Shown here one piece after another: positions 33,450 through 42,399 of a DNA stretch of 64,000 nt. Numbering within the stretch: the first letter of the stretch is position 1; each line of letters begins with the position of its first letter. This stretch comes from Actinomycetales bacterium (GTDB taxonomy: Bacteria; Actinomycetota; Actinomycetes; Actinomycetales; Dermatophilaceae): positions 372,001 through 436,000 of the forward strand of contig JADJTP010000003.1 of the NCBI GenBank assembly GCA_016711095.1. Direction: 5' to 3'. A program made the translations under genes and the position numbers. The notes below the pieces were generated by a model that worked only from the letters and a program-made list of their open reading frames with translations, was not told the DNA's origin and searched no databases.

Positions 33450-34103
33450 GTTGTTGGCCGGCTCCCCACTCGACGCAGCATCCGCGTCAGCACTGTGGGC
33501 AGCATACGACGATGAGCTCGACAGAGCCGCCGACCCAGCACCGCCGAGCGCTGCCGCCAGCGCACCGCCAGCCAGCGCTCCAGACCAGCGCTCGCCGATC
33601 GCGGTGAGCACGGCGCTCCTGGCCTCCCCCGGCCCGACCGTGCGCAACACCAGCTCCACCCGATCGGCGCTGAGCTGCTCGGCGACTCCGTGCCCCCATT
33701 CGACGACGACGACGGATGCGTCCAGGTCGGTGTCAAGGTCAAGGTCGTCCAGCTCGATCGCGCTGCCGAGCCGATAGGCATCCACGTGGACCAGGGCCGG
33801 GCCCCCGGTCAGCGTGGGGTGCACCCGGGCGATGACGAAGGTCGGCGAGGTCACCGGGCCGCGCACGCCGAGCCCGGCGCCGAGACCCTGAGTGAGAGTC
33901 GTCTTTCCGGCGCCGAGGTCACCGGCGAGCACCAGCAGGTCCCCGGCCTGCAGGACTCCAGCCAATCGCCGGCCGAGCTCCCGGGTAGCTTCCGCGTCGG
34001 GCAGCTCGACGCTCAACTCGTGCGTGTCGGTCAGGTCGGCCGGGTCGGTCAGGTCGGTCGGTGCGGTCGGTGAAGGCGCTGCGGTCGGTGTGGCATCAGA
34101 CAT
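33447..34103 (-). CDS. tsaE: tRNA t6A biosynthesis ATPase TsaE
   Basis: A 218-residue P-loop ATPase that drives turnover of the TsaBD complex. Walker A is AGDLGAGKTTLTQGLG (60-75), followed by SPTFVIARVH and the YRLGS and VVEWGHGVAEQL motifs. The core is normal, but both ends are low-complexity: an N-terminal run of TDL/TDP repeats (residues 14-27, DNA about 34028-34075) and a C-terminal Ala/Ser/Gly-rich 45 residues. Start overlaps the hydrolase stop by 8 bp. Confidence 0.95.
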   Translation of the reverse strand: MSDATPTAAPSPTAPTDLTDPADLTDTHELSVELPDAEATRELGRRLAGVLQAGDLLVLAGDLGAGKTTLTQGLGAGLGVRGPVTSPTFVIARVHPTLTGGPALVHVDAYRLGSAIELDDLDLDTDLDASVVVVEWGHGVAEQLSADRVELVLRTVGPGEARSAVLTAIGERWSGALAGGALAAALGGAGSAALSSSSSYAAHSADADAASSGEPANN

Positions 34104-35289
34104 GCTGACGCTTGAGTTGCGCGCGGAGCCCTTCGCGCACCCGGCGGGCCTTGCCCACCGGCGTGACGACGAGGGTGACATGCGGCTTGTCGCCCGGGTC
34201 GAGGTGCTTGGCCCGACCGGCCTCGGCCCGCTCGAACAGCCCCAGCAGGTGGTCGTTGAGCAGGTCGGGGTGTTCGAGCATGATGACGTGACCGGCATCT
34301 CTGATGAGGACATGCTCGGAGCCGGGGATCCCCTTGACGATGAGTTCGCTGTGCGCAGGCGGGGTGAGGATGTCGGCGACTCCATTGAACACGAGCGTCT
34401 CGACGTGGGCGAAGTGAGCGAGCGCCGCGATCTTGTCGTAGGTATCGAAGGTCGGCACGAAGTCGCTCATCACCGCCAGATCGGTCCCCAGCAGCATCTT
34501 GGCGGTGAGCCGCACCACGCTGCGCGGGACGGGCGAGGCGAACGAATACCGCTCGACCAGGAACTCCTCGACGTCTCGGTTGGCCTTGAGCAGGCTGCCG
34601 AGCAGAGCGGGGCGCTTGGACAACTGGGTGAAGACGCTCGGCCCGAGGCGTTCGAGCAACCGCTTGCCCGCTGAGGCAGCGAACCCGCCGTTGGCCAGGG
34701 GCAGACTCCCGGGCGAGGTGGCGATGCAGCCGAAGGCGATGGTCCGCTCGGTGATGACTTCGGGGTGGCTGTCAGCCATCGCCATGACGGTCATGCCGCC
34801 CATCGAGTGCCCGACAAGTGCGAGGTCCCCCTCGGGCGCAGTGGCGGCGATGACGGCATACAGGTCGCTGCCTAGCTGTTCGATCTGGTATCCCCCGCCC
34901 GGTCCCTTCTCGGAGCGGCCGTGGCCACGCAGGTCCCAGCTGACGACGCGATAACCGGCCCGGCGCAACGCGCGGCGCTGCAACACCCAGCACTCCGAGG
35001 TGAGGCAATAGCCGTGCGAGAGCACGACGGTGGCCTTGGGGCGCCCGGCGGCCGTCGTTGTCGGTCCGGTCGGCTCATCGATGGCGACGTGCAACACGAC
35101 GCCGTCATCGGCGACCACGGCCTGCACGGACGTGGACGGCTCAATGAGGCTGGCGTACTCGGGCAGTGCGGCATCCTCGCGCCGCCGGATCCGGTCGGCG
35201 ATGAGTCCGGCGGCGCCCAGTGCCCCGGCTGCGCCAGCCGCTCCGAGGCTGACACCGAGCCCGACGAGGTTGGGTCGACCTCTGGCCAC
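34096..35289 (-). CDS. Alpha/beta hydrolase
   Basis: A 397-residue alpha/beta hydrolase with an N-terminal hydrophobic segment (LVGLGVSLGAAGAAGALGAA) that may anchor it to the membrane. The nucleophile elbow is LVGHSMGGMTVM, the acid lies in FNGVADILTPP, and the His in DAGHVIMLEHP. The oxyanion loop is LSHGYCLTSECW. The gene is conserved at this place between alr and tsaE in actinobacteria, but no substrate is known to me. GTG start overlaps the alr TAG stop by one base. Confidence 0.9.
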   Translation of the reverse strand: MARGRPNLVGLGVSLGAAGAAGALGAAGLIADRIRRREDAALPEYASLIEPSTSVQAVVADDGVVLHVAIDEPTGPTTTAAGRPKATVVLSHGYCLTSECWVLQRRALRRAGYRVVSWDLRGHGRSEKGPGGGYQIEQLGSDLYAVIAATAPEGDLALVGHSMGGMTVMAMADSHPEVITERTIAFGCIATSPGSLPLANGGFAASAGKRLLERLGPSVFTQLSKRPALLGSLLKANRDVEEFLVERYSFASPVPRSVVRLTAKMLLGTDLAVMSDFVPTFDTYDKIAALAHFAHVETLVFNGVADILTPPAHSELIVKGIPGSEHVLIRDAGHVIMLEHPDLLNDHLLGLFERAEAGRAKHLDPGDKPHVTLVVTPVGKARRVREGLRAQLKRQHV

Positions 35290-36473
35290 TACGCCTCCTT
35301 GCGCATCTGCCGTGCCTGATTCGTCTGTTGCGTGCGATAGACCCGTTCCACCCGCGGACCCAACCTGGTCACGATCTCATAAGAGATCGTGCCCGTCGAC
35401 ACCGCCCACTCCTGCGCGGTCGGCCCGAGCGCCGGGTCAGCTCCCCACAGGACGACCTCATCACCGGCCTGGGCGCGCGAGCCGGGCCCCAGATCGACGA
35501 CCACCTGGTCCATGCACACCCGTCCGGCGATGGTGTGGCGCGTTCCTGCGACCGACAGGGGCCCTACCGCGCTGGCATGACGAGGGATCCCATCGGCATA
35601 GCCGATCGGCACGAGGCCCAGCCGGGTCGCCTCCGTGGTGCGGTAGAGGTGCCCGTACGACACCCCCTGGCCTGCGGGCACCTCTTTGACCAAGGCCAGC
35701 CGGGCGACGAGCGTCATCGCCGGCACCAGCCCGTATGCCGCGGGCTGGCCGAGCTGGGGAACGGGGGACAGCCCGTAGACGGCCAGGCCGACCCGGACCA
35801 AGTCATAGTGGGCGGACGGCCGCGTGAGGGTGGCCGCCGAGTTGGCCAGGTGCCGGACCTCCAGCTCACAGCCGGCGGCCTGCACCTCATCGACGGCGGC
35901 GTCGAAGGCGTCCTGCTGGGCCTGGATCGATGGATGGCCCGGCTCGTCGGCACACGCGAAGTGCGACCACACGCCGACCACCCGGACGCTGCCCTGTTCC
36001 TGCAGTCGGCGCGCGTCCGCGACGAGCGCGCTGAAGTCCGCGGCATACGCTCCGCCTCGGCCGAGCCCCGAGTCGACCTTGAGATGGACCCGAGCGATGT
36101 GTCCGGTGGAGCGCGCTGCGGCGGCCACCTCCTGCAGGTCCCAGGCCGCCGACACCCCGAGATCGATCTCCTCGGCCAGGGCAGGCGCGTAGTCGGTGCC
36201 GGGGACGTGTAGCCAAGTCATCACCCGACCGGTGATCCCGTCGGCCCGCAGCTCGAGCGCCTCGCCGAGCAGGGCCGTCCCCAGCCAGTTCGCGCCGCCG
36301 CGCTGGGCGGCGCGAGCGACCGGCAGCAGGCCGTGACCATACGCGTCGGCCTTGACGACGGCCATGAACGCCGTCGACGGTGCACGGCTGCGCAGGGTTG
36401 CGACATTGGCTGCGATCGCGTCGAGATCGATGTATGCCGTCGCCGGGCTTCCGGGCTGAGGGTGGGTGAGCAT
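35289..36473 (-). CDS. alr: Alanine racemase
   Basis: A 394-residue fold-type III PLP enzyme that makes D-alanine for peptidoglycan. The PLP lysine is Lys41 in AVVKADAYGHG; the second catalytic base Tyr is in GVSYGHLYRT. The C-terminal beta-domain contains RVCMDQVVVDLG. The start is ATG 36473. It is co-transcribed with nnr upstream (14-bp gap), the usual order in actinobacteria. Confidence 0.97.
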   Translation of the reverse strand: MLTHPQPGSPATAYIDLDAIAANVATLRSRAPSTAFMAVVKADAYGHGLLPVARAAQRGGANWLGTALLGEALELRADGITGRVMTWLHVPGTDYAPALAEEIDLGVSAAWDLQEVAAAARSTGHIARVHLKVDSGLGRGGAYAADFSALVADARRLQEQGSVRVVGVWSHFACADEPGHPSIQAQQDAFDAAVDEVQAAGCELEVRHLANSAATLTRPSAHYDLVRVGLAVYGLSPVPQLGQPAAYGLVPAMTLVARLALVKEVPAGQGVSYGHLYRTTEATRLGLVPIGYADGIPRHASAVGPLSVAGTRHTIAGRVCMDQVVVDLGPGSRAQAGDEVVLWGADPALGPTAQEWAVSTGTISYEIVTRLGPRVERVYRTQQTNQARQMRKEA

Positions 36474-36487
36474 CACCGGGCAGTCTG

Positions 36488-38011
36488 TCAGGCGACTGCC
36501 GGCTGGGGTCGCTGGCGCAGCAGCCAGCTCACCGCGGCTGGCAGGGCGTGGGCGACTTCCAGCGCGCGCACCGGGCCGCCCGGGTTGGCCCGATCTCCGG
36601 CCACCCCATGCACGAGAGCGCCGAGGGAGGCGGCGTCGACGGGGTCGAGCCCGGCGGCGAGCAGGGTGGCGATGGCGCCCGTCAGGACGTCGCCGGACCC
36701 CGCCGTCGCAAGCCACGCCGGGGCGTCGGCCTGGGCCCGGATCGGTCGACCGGCCGTGGACGGCGAGACGACGAGGGTCGTGGACCCCTTGAGCAGCACG
36801 ACCATCTCGAGGGCATCGGCCGCAGCCTGGGCGTGCGCCACGGGGCGGTCCACGACCTGCTCCCGGGTCACCGCGCCTGCCCCGGCCCGAGCCGCCGGCG
36901 CGTCGAACGAGCGGTCCGGGCCGGTCCCGAGCCGGGTGAGCAGGCGCGCCAGTTCGCCGGCATGCGGGGTGAGCACGGTCGGGGCGGCCCGGCGCTTGAC
37001 GAGAGCCAGCGCGCCCGCGTCGACGACGCAGGGGGCATCGGAGTCCAGCGCCTCACGGATCCAGAGCAGTTGCATCTCGTCATCCTGGTCATCGGCGTCG
37101 ACTCCGGAGCCCAACGCCCAGGCCTGCACGCGCCCGGCGGCGGTGACCGCTTCGGGAGCGTGGGCATGCACGAGGGCCGCCACCGGGTCGGGGCCGAAGT
37201 AGCGGACCATGCCCGGCCCGACTCCGAGAGCGCCCAGCACGCTGAGCACCGCGGCGCCCGGATAGGCGGCCGACCCCGCGACGATCCCGACCACGCCCCG
37301 CGAGTACTTGTCCGACGAAGCCCCGGGCCAGGCCCATAGCTGCGCGACGTCGTGGGGCAGGAGCCGTTCGACAACCGGCGAGCGCCCCTGGAAGTCCAGT
37401 CCGATGTCGATGACGGTGAGCCGACCGATCGCCGGTTCGGTCGCGGGCAGCAGATGGGCGGGTTTGGGCGCCCCGAAGGTCACCGTCTCGTCGGCGAACA
37501 CAGCGTCGGAGGTGCCGACGAGTCCGGCCGGGTCGAGCCCGCTCGGCAGGTCGACGGCGATCACGTGTGCGTCGTCCGGGACTGCTGCCACCCAGGCGAG
37601 CGCCTCGTCGTGTAGCCCTGGGCGCCCGCCGATTCCGGTGATGCCGTCCAGGACCAGGTCGGCCTCGGCCAGCGCCGCCGCCCAGTCGGGTCCGTCGCCC
37701 TCGACGAGGACGACACCCGCCTCCGACGCCGCCTCCCGGGCCCCCTGGTGAATGCTCCCGTATGCCGTGCACACCGCCGCCGCCGCATAGCCGACTTCGG
37801 CGAGCAGCGCGACGGCATACAGGGCATCGGCTCCGTTGTTGCCGCCGCCGACGAGGGCGACGACCCGCCGGCCACCGTGGGTCGCCAGACGGTCGCCGGC
37901 AACGTCGGCGAGGCCGGCGGCGGCTCGGGACATCAGCTCACCGTCGGGCAGGATTGCCATGGCGGCTTGCTCGACGGCACGGACGTCGGCCACGGAAAAG
38001 GCCTGGATCAC
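36488..38011 (-). CDS. nnr: Bifunctional NAD(P)HX epimerase / ADP-dependent NAD(P)HX dehydratase
   Basis: A 507-residue fusion. The N-terminal half (1-215) is the YjeF-type epimerase with VGGGNNGADALYAVALL and AVDLPSGLDP. The C-terminal half (225-500) is the ribokinase-like dehydratase with LTPHAGELARLL, LLKGSTTLVVSP and TAGSGDVLTGA. Together they repair hydrated NADH and NADPH. The usual epimerase motif reads GNNGGDG; here it is GNNGADA, a small deviation near the active site. GTG start overlaps acpS as GTGA. Confidence 0.95.
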   Translation of the reverse strand: MIQAFSVADVRAVEQAAMAILPDGELMSRAAAGLADVAGDRLATHGGRRVVALVGGGNNGADALYAVALLAEVGYAAAAVCTAYGSIHQGAREAASEAGVVLVEGDGPDWAAALAEADLVLDGITGIGGRPGLHDEALAWVAAVPDDAHVIAVDLPSGLDPAGLVGTSDAVFADETVTFGAPKPAHLLPATEPAIGRLTVIDIGLDFQGRSPVVERLLPHDVAQLWAWPGASSDKYSRGVVGIVAGSAAYPGAAVLSVLGALGVGPGMVRYFGPDPVAALVHAHAPEAVTAAGRVQAWALGSGVDADDQDDEMQLLWIREALDSDAPCVVDAGALALVKRRAAPTVLTPHAGELARLLTRLGTGPDRSFDAPAARAGAGAVTREQVVDRPVAHAQAAADALEMVVLLKGSTTLVVSPSTAGRPIRAQADAPAWLATAGSGDVLTGAIATLLAAGLDPVDAASLGALVHGVAGDRANPGGPVRALEVAHALPAAVSWLLRQRPQPAVA

Positions 38012-38364
38012 AGCTCCCCCTCGGCGATGACGACGGCCGACGCGATACCCGCGTCGTGAGACAGCGAGACATGCAGGGTCTGGATGCCCAGGGCCTCGAC
38101 GCGCGCCAGCACACTGCCGCGCACGTCGAGCTCGGGACGGCCGTGCGGCCCCCGCAGGACGGTCGCATCGGTCCACGAGAGCCCCACCGGTGAGCCGAGG
38201 GCTTTGGCGAGCGCCTCCTTGGCGGCGAAGCGGGCTGCGAGGGACTGCACGGACATCTGTTGCTCATGGGCGGTGAAGAGCCGATTGCGCAGGGCTGGGG
38301 TCCGTTCGAGCGACTCGTGGAAGCGTGAGATGTCGACCACGTCGATGCCGACCCCGAGGATCAT
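38008..38364 (-). CDS. acpS: Holo-[acyl-carrier-protein] synthase
   Basis: A 118-residue phosphopantetheinyl transferase that activates acyl carrier protein. Metal ligands Asp8 in GVGIDVVDISRF and Glu50 in RFAAKEALAKALG are present, with the C-terminal LHVSLSHDAGIASAVVI. ATG 38364 was chosen over GTG 38367 because GGGAG lies 6 nt before it. Coupled to nnr and 52 bp downstream of glmS. Confidence 0.95.
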   Translation of the reverse strand: MILGVGIDVVDISRFHESLERTPALRNRLFTAHEQQMSVQSLAARFAAKEALAKALGSPVGLSWTDATVLRGPHGRPELDVRGSVLARVEALGIQTLHVSLSHDAGIASAVVIAEGEL

Positions 38365-38416
38365 CACAGGCTCCCTCGGGGTCGGACCATCGGGGGCCGG
38401 GGCATCGAATCGGCCG

Positions 38417-40276
38417 TCACTCGACCGTCACGGACTTGGCGAGATTGCGCGGCTGGTCGACATCCAGGCCCTTGGCCACCGCAAGCTCGCACGCGAAGAC
38501 CTGCAACGGCACGACCGTGAGCAGCGGCTGCAGCAGCGGCGCGGACACCGGAACCCGGATCACCTCGTCGGCAAAGGGCACGACCGCTTCGTCACCGTCC
38601 TGGGCGACGACGATCGTCCGGGCCCCCCGGGCGCGTATCTCCTGGATGTTGGAGACGATCTTGGCGTGCAGGTCATGGGGGGTGTCGGGGCCGGGGACGA
38701 CGACGAAGACCGGCTGGCCGGGTTCGATGAGCGCGATCGGACCGTGTTTGAGCTCGCCGGCCGCGAAGCCCTCGGCGTGGATGTAGGCGATCTCCTTGAG
38801 TTTGAGCGCCCCTTCGAGCGCCACCGGATAGCCGACGTGCCGGCCGAGGAAGAGCACCGACCGGGTATCGGCCATGAACCGGGCGATCTCGCGGACACGA
38901 TCCATCCGGTCCAGGACGGTTTGGATCTTGGCCGGCATCTCCCGAAGATCGCGCATGACGGCCGCCGCCTCGACGGCAGAGGAACCACCGCGCAGTTGGG
39001 CGAGATACAGGCCGAGCAGATAGCAGGCGGTGATCTGCGCGAGGAAGGCCTTGGTCGAGGCGACCGCGATCTCCGGGCCGGCATGGGTGTAGATGACGGC
39101 GTCGGACTCGCGGGGAATCGTCGAGCCGTGAGTGTTGCAGATCGAGATGGTCAGCGCGCCGAGCTCGCGGGCGTGTTTGACCGCCATGAGGGTGTCCATC
39201 GTCTCGCCCGACTGGCTGACCGACACGACAAGGGTGTGGCCGTCGACCACGGGGTCGCGGTATCGGAACTCATGCGCAAGATCGACCTCGCACGGGATGC
39301 GTGTCCAGTGCTCGATCGCATACTTGGCCACCATCCCCGCGTATGCCGCCGTGCCGCAGGCGACGATGACGATCTTCGTCACCTGGCTCAGGGCCTCTTC
39401 GGAGACGCGCAGCTCGTCGAGGACGAGTTCGCCCTCCTCCTTGGTCCGCCCCAACAGGGTGTCGGCCACGGCATGCGGCTGTTCGTCGATCTCCTTGGCC
39501 ATGAACGAGGGATAGCCGCCCTTCTCGGCGGCCGCGGCGTCCCAGTCGACGTGGTAGCGGCGGCCGTCGGCGGGGGTGCCGTCGAAGCCGATGACCGAGA
39601 CCGAGTCGGGCGTGATCGTCACGATCTGGTCTTGGCCGAGCTCCATCGCATCGCGGGTGTGCCCGATGAACGCGGCCACGTCGGAGCCCAGGTAGTTGGC
39701 ACCCTGCCCGAGCCCGACGACGAGCGGGCTGTTGCGGCGCGCGCCCACGACGACTCCCGGCTGGTCGGCGTGCACCGTCAGCAGGGTGAAGGCTCCGTCG
39801 AGCTGGGCGACCGTCGCCAGCATCGCGGCGGTAAGGTCGCCGCTTTGGGTATAGGCCTGGGCCAGCAGGTGGGCGGCGACCTCGGTGTCGGTCTCGGAGG
39901 TGAAGCTCACCCCCTGGGCGATCAAACCGGTCTTGAGCGAATGGAAGTTCTCGATAATCCCGTTGTGGATGACGGCAAGCCGCTGTTCAGCACCCCCGAG
40001 ATGCGGGTGTGCGTTGGCGTCGGTGGGGCCGCCGTGGGTGGCCCAGCGCGTGTGTCCGATCGCCGTCGTGGTGGGCGGCAGCGGGTGCGCGGCGATGTCG
40101 TCGCGGAGGTTGACGAGCTTGCCGGAGCGCTTGCGCATCTGCACTCCGTCGGCGTCGATGACGGCCACCCCGGCCGAGTCGTAGCCTCGGTATTCCAGGC
40201 GGGCCAGGCCCTCCATGACGACGTCCAGGGCGACCGTATCGGCCGACGGCCCGACGTAACCCACGATTCCACACAT
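38417..40276 (-). CDS. glmS: Glucosamine-6-phosphate synthase (isomerising glutamine:fructose-6-P aminotransferase)
   Basis: A 619-residue enzyme making glucosamine-6-phosphate for peptidoglycan and mycothiol. Cys2 of MCGIVGYVG is the N-terminal nucleophile of the class II amidotransferase. Two SIS domains follow (ACGTAAYAGMVAKYAIEHW; VSQSGETMDTLMAVKHARE), and the C-terminus ends DQPRNLAKSVTVE as in the whole family. ATG 7 nt after TAGGCT, probably leaderless. First gene of the operon running to tsaD. No glmS ribozyme is possible with so short a leader. Confidence 0.98.
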   Translation of the reverse strand: MCGIVGYVGPSADTVALDVVMEGLARLEYRGYDSAGVAVIDADGVQMRKRSGKLVNLRDDIAAHPLPPTTTAIGHTRWATHGGPTDANAHPHLGGAEQRLAVIHNGIIENFHSLKTGLIAQGVSFTSETDTEVAAHLLAQAYTQSGDLTAAMLATVAQLDGAFTLLTVHADQPGVVVGARRNSPLVVGLGQGANYLGSDVAAFIGHTRDAMELGQDQIVTITPDSVSVIGFDGTPADGRRYHVDWDAAAAEKGGYPSFMAKEIDEQPHAVADTLLGRTKEEGELVLDELRVSEEALSQVTKIVIVACGTAAYAGMVAKYAIEHWTRIPCEVDLAHEFRYRDPVVDGHTLVVSVSQSGETMDTLMAVKHARELGALTISICNTHGSTIPRESDAVIYTHAGPEIAVASTKAFLAQITACYLLGLYLAQLRGGSSAVEAAAVMRDLREMPAKIQTVLDRMDRVREIARFMADTRSVLFLGRHVGYPVALEGALKLKEIAYIHAEGFAAGELKHGPIALIEPGQPVFVVVPGPDTPHDLHAKIVSNIQEIRARGARTIVVAQDGDEAVVPFADEVIRVPVSAPLLQPLLTVVPLQVFACELAVAKGLDVDQPRNLAKSVTVE

Positions 40277-40283
40277 GCCGATC

Positions 40284-40289
40284 AGCCTA
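40284..40289 (-). promoter_or_regulatory. -10 element of glmS operon, leaderless
   Basis: TAGGCT on the minus strand, 7 nt before the glmS ATG. Confidence 0.65.
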
Positions 40290-40341
40290 GTTCCCGAACC
40301 CCTGGCGCGTCGGCACCTGGGAACCGCAGCGCGGCATACGC

Positions 40342-40347
40342 AAGAAT
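40342..40347 (+). promoter_or_regulatory. -10 element of coaA, leaderless
   Basis: AAGAAT lies 6 nt before the GTG start of coaA at 40354. Confidence 0.5.
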
Positions 40348-40353
40348 GCCTCC

Positions 40354-41316
40354 GTGACTGCTCGACGCGAGGTCAACGGGGGGTTCCCGACGCCCTTCGT
40401 CGAACTGAGCCGCACCGACTGGTCGCGGCTGGCCGAAAATCATCTGTTCGACCTCACCGCCGATGACTTGGCCCGCCTGCGGGGCCTGGACCACCCACTG
40501 GACCTGCGTGAGGTCGTGGAGGTCTACCTACCGCTCTCGCGGCTGCTCACCTTCTATTGGGAAGCGATGGAGCGGCTGCACGCGGAGATCAGCGACTTCC
40601 TCATGGAGCGCCCGCAGCGCACGCCCTTCATCATCGGCGTTGCCGGCTCGGTCGCGGTCGGCAAGTCGACGACCTCGCGCATCTTGCGGGAGATGCTCTC
40701 ACGGTGGCCGTCGACGCCCAACGTCGCACTGATCACGACGGACGGATTCCTGCTGTCCAACGCCGAGCTGCGCCGACGCGGCCTCTTGCACCGCAAGGGC
40801 TTTCCGGAGTCGTATGACCGGCGGGCGTTGCTGCGCTTCCTCGCCGAAGTCAAGGGCGGCCGGGCCGAGGTCAGCGCCCCCGTCTATTCGCACCTGTCCT
40901 ACGACATCGTCCCTGGGGAGCGGATCGTCGTGCGCCATCCCGACGTGCTCATCGTCGAGGGGCTCAACGTCCTGGGCGCTCCGCCGCTACGGCCGATGGG
41001 CGGGACGGGTCTGGCCGTCAGCGACTTCTTCGACTTCTCGGTCTACGTCGACGCCCGGGTCTCGCACATCGAACGGTGGTATGTCGACCGTTTCCTCACC
41101 CTGCGAGCGACCGCCTTCGCCAACCCCGACTCCTACTTCCACCGCTATGCCTCGTTGTCGGACGACGAAGCGGTCGCGACGGCACTGACGATCTGGGAGA
41201 CGATCAACGGGCCCAACCTTGTGGAGAACATCCTGCCCACCCGTCAGCGGGCCACCCTCGTCATCGTCAAGGGCGAGGATCACTCGGTGCAGAAGGTGCG
41301 GCTGCGCAAAATCTGA
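40354..41316 (+). CDS. coaA: Pantothenate kinase, type I
   Basis: A 320-residue bacterial type I pantothenate kinase, the first step of CoA synthesis. P-loop GVAGSVAVGKSTTSR (95-109); the substrate region ALITTDGFLLSNAELRRRG and the Tyr-rich SHLSYDIVPGE are as in E. coli and mycobacterial CoaA. Full length. GTG start in a very short spacer from divergent glmS. It ends 10 bp before the stop of the convergent wall-lytic gene. Confidence 0.97.
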   Translation: MTARREVNGGFPTPFVELSRTDWSRLAENHLFDLTADDLARLRGLDHPLDLREVVEVYLPLSRLLTFYWEAMERLHAEISDFLMERPQRTPFIIGVAGSVAVGKSTTSRILREMLSRWPSTPNVALITTDGFLLSNAELRRRGLLHRKGFPESYDRRALLRFLAEVKGGRAEVSAPVYSHLSYDIVPGERIVVRHPDVLIVEGLNVLGAPPLRPMGGTGLAVSDFFDFSVYVDARVSHIERWYVDRFLTLRATAFANPDSYFHRYASLSDDEAVATALTIWETINGPNLVENILPTRQRATLVIVKGEDHSVQKVRLRKI

Positions 41317-41326
41317 GCCGGGAGGG

Positions 41327-42103
41327 TCAGTACCAGTTCCGCTGGACGGAGTGGTTCCACGCCGCGCAGGGCGTGCCATAGCGGGCGGCGATGTAGCCCA
41401 GGCCCCAGGAGATCTGGGTCACCGGGTTGGTACGCCAGTCGGCGCCGGCCGAGGCCATCTTCGAGCCAGGCAGCGCCTGCGGGATGCCGTAGGCGCTGGA
41501 GGTCGGGTTGTCGGCGTTCCAGCGCCAGTTGCTTTCCTTGGTCCACAGCTTGACCAGGCACTGGAACTGGCTCTCGCCCCAGCCACGGTCCGCTGCCATC
41601 ACCCGGGCGGCCGCCTTCGGGTCCTGCCGGGCGTTGGCGGTCACGCTGGCACGCTGCGCGTCGCGAGCGGCGCGGTCGGCAGCGGCTTGGCGCTCCTGCT
41701 CCAGACGAGCCGCCTCGGCGGCTACGGCTGCGGCCGCCTGCGCGTTGGCGACCGACACCGCGGTCACCCGCTGGGTCAATGCCCGATTGGCTGCACCGAT
41801 CTCCTGGTCGGCCAGGACGGCATCGAAAGCCGGTGCGACGTCTGCAACGGTGCCCAGGTGCCGGCCGACAGCCATCGTCTGCCCGTCGGGGTCAAAGGTC
41901 GCATCGAGCAGAGCCAGGCGGGCCGACTGGCTCGGCGCCGCGCGACCGGCATCGAGCGCGACGAACGCACCCAGGCCCACCGAAGCAAGGGCGATGCTGG
42001 CTGCGGTGCTCACGATCGGGCGGAACGCAGCACCGGCGCGCGCAGGCGTCCTCGCCGCGGCAGCGGCAGCCCGTCGGTGCCGCCCGACGTAGGGATCACT
42101 CAC
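41327..42103 (-). CDS. Membrane-anchored lytic transglycosylase-like protein
   Basis: A 258-residue protein with an N-terminal membrane anchor (VSTAASIALASVGLGAFVAL), an Ala/Gln/Arg-rich coiled-coil stretch (about 120-165), and a C-terminal SLT-like domain: GWGESQFQCLVKLWTKESNW (catalytic Glu expected in KESNW), then NADNPTSSAYGIPQALPGSK and WGLGYIAARYGTP. This arrangement is common for actinobacterial secreted wall-lytic proteins that cleave peptidoglycan glycan strands. GTG start with GGAAGG 7 nt upstream. The 296-bp spacer upstream carries repeat copy C and no convincing riboswitch. Confidence 0.88.
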   Translation of the reverse strand: MSDPYVGRHRRAAAAAARTPARAGAAFRPIVSTAASIALASVGLGAFVALDAGRAAPSQSARLALLDATFDPDGQTMAVGRHLGTVADVAPAFDAVLADQEIGAANRALTQRVTAVSVANAQAAAAVAAEAARLEQERQAAADRAARDAQRASVTANARQDPKAAARVMAADRGWGESQFQCLVKLWTKESNWRWNADNPTSSAYGIPQALPGSKMASAGADWRTNPVTQISWGLGYIAARYGTPCAAWNHSVQRNWY

Positions 42104-42300
42104 AAGAGAACCTTCCCGAACCACGGCCGACGCGTCACGGCCCCACCGCTTACGCCCGTGACCGACCCGCCGCCGATGTCCGTTACCAAATCGAGACTTT
42201 TCACGAAGGGTGCCATGAATCGGCGTCAGAGCCAAATCCGCGGTCCCTTCGGCCTCCCTCCCCCTGCCAGGCCTCCCACCCCCGGCCTCCCCTCCCCCTG

Positions 42301-42367
42301 CTGTTCGGAGGTTCCGTTCCTGATCGGGGGGACGCACCCTCCGATCAGGGCCGCAACCTCCGAACAG
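42301..42367. repeat. 67-bp dispersed palindromic repeat, copy C
   Basis: Arms CTGTTCGGAGGTT and AACCTCCGAACAG. Relative to copy B both arms changed in a matched way (TAT to TGT, ATA to ACA), so base pairing is kept. Lies between phoH and the lytic gene, which run in the same direction. Confidence 0.93.
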
Positions 42368-42399
42368 GGAGTGGGGCACGGCCTCTCGCTCAGCCGAGC

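Noticed and set aside
40277..40353. glmS ribozyme or other leader element
   Set aside because: The -10 is 7 nt from the glmS ATG, so no leader RNA exists to hold a ribozyme.
38084..40357. A 757-codon open frame antisense to glmS, and similar long frames at 28802-30961 and 4660-6525
   Set aside because: They lie opposite well-recognised genes (glmS; the kinase and GH3 genes; guaA), have no recognisable domain and arise from the scarcity of stop codons in high-GC DNA.
42104..42300. c-di-AMP (ydaO-type) riboswitch upstream of the lytic protein
   Set aside because: Such riboswitches do precede wall-lytic genes in actinobacteria, but I could not fit the conserved core to this spacer.
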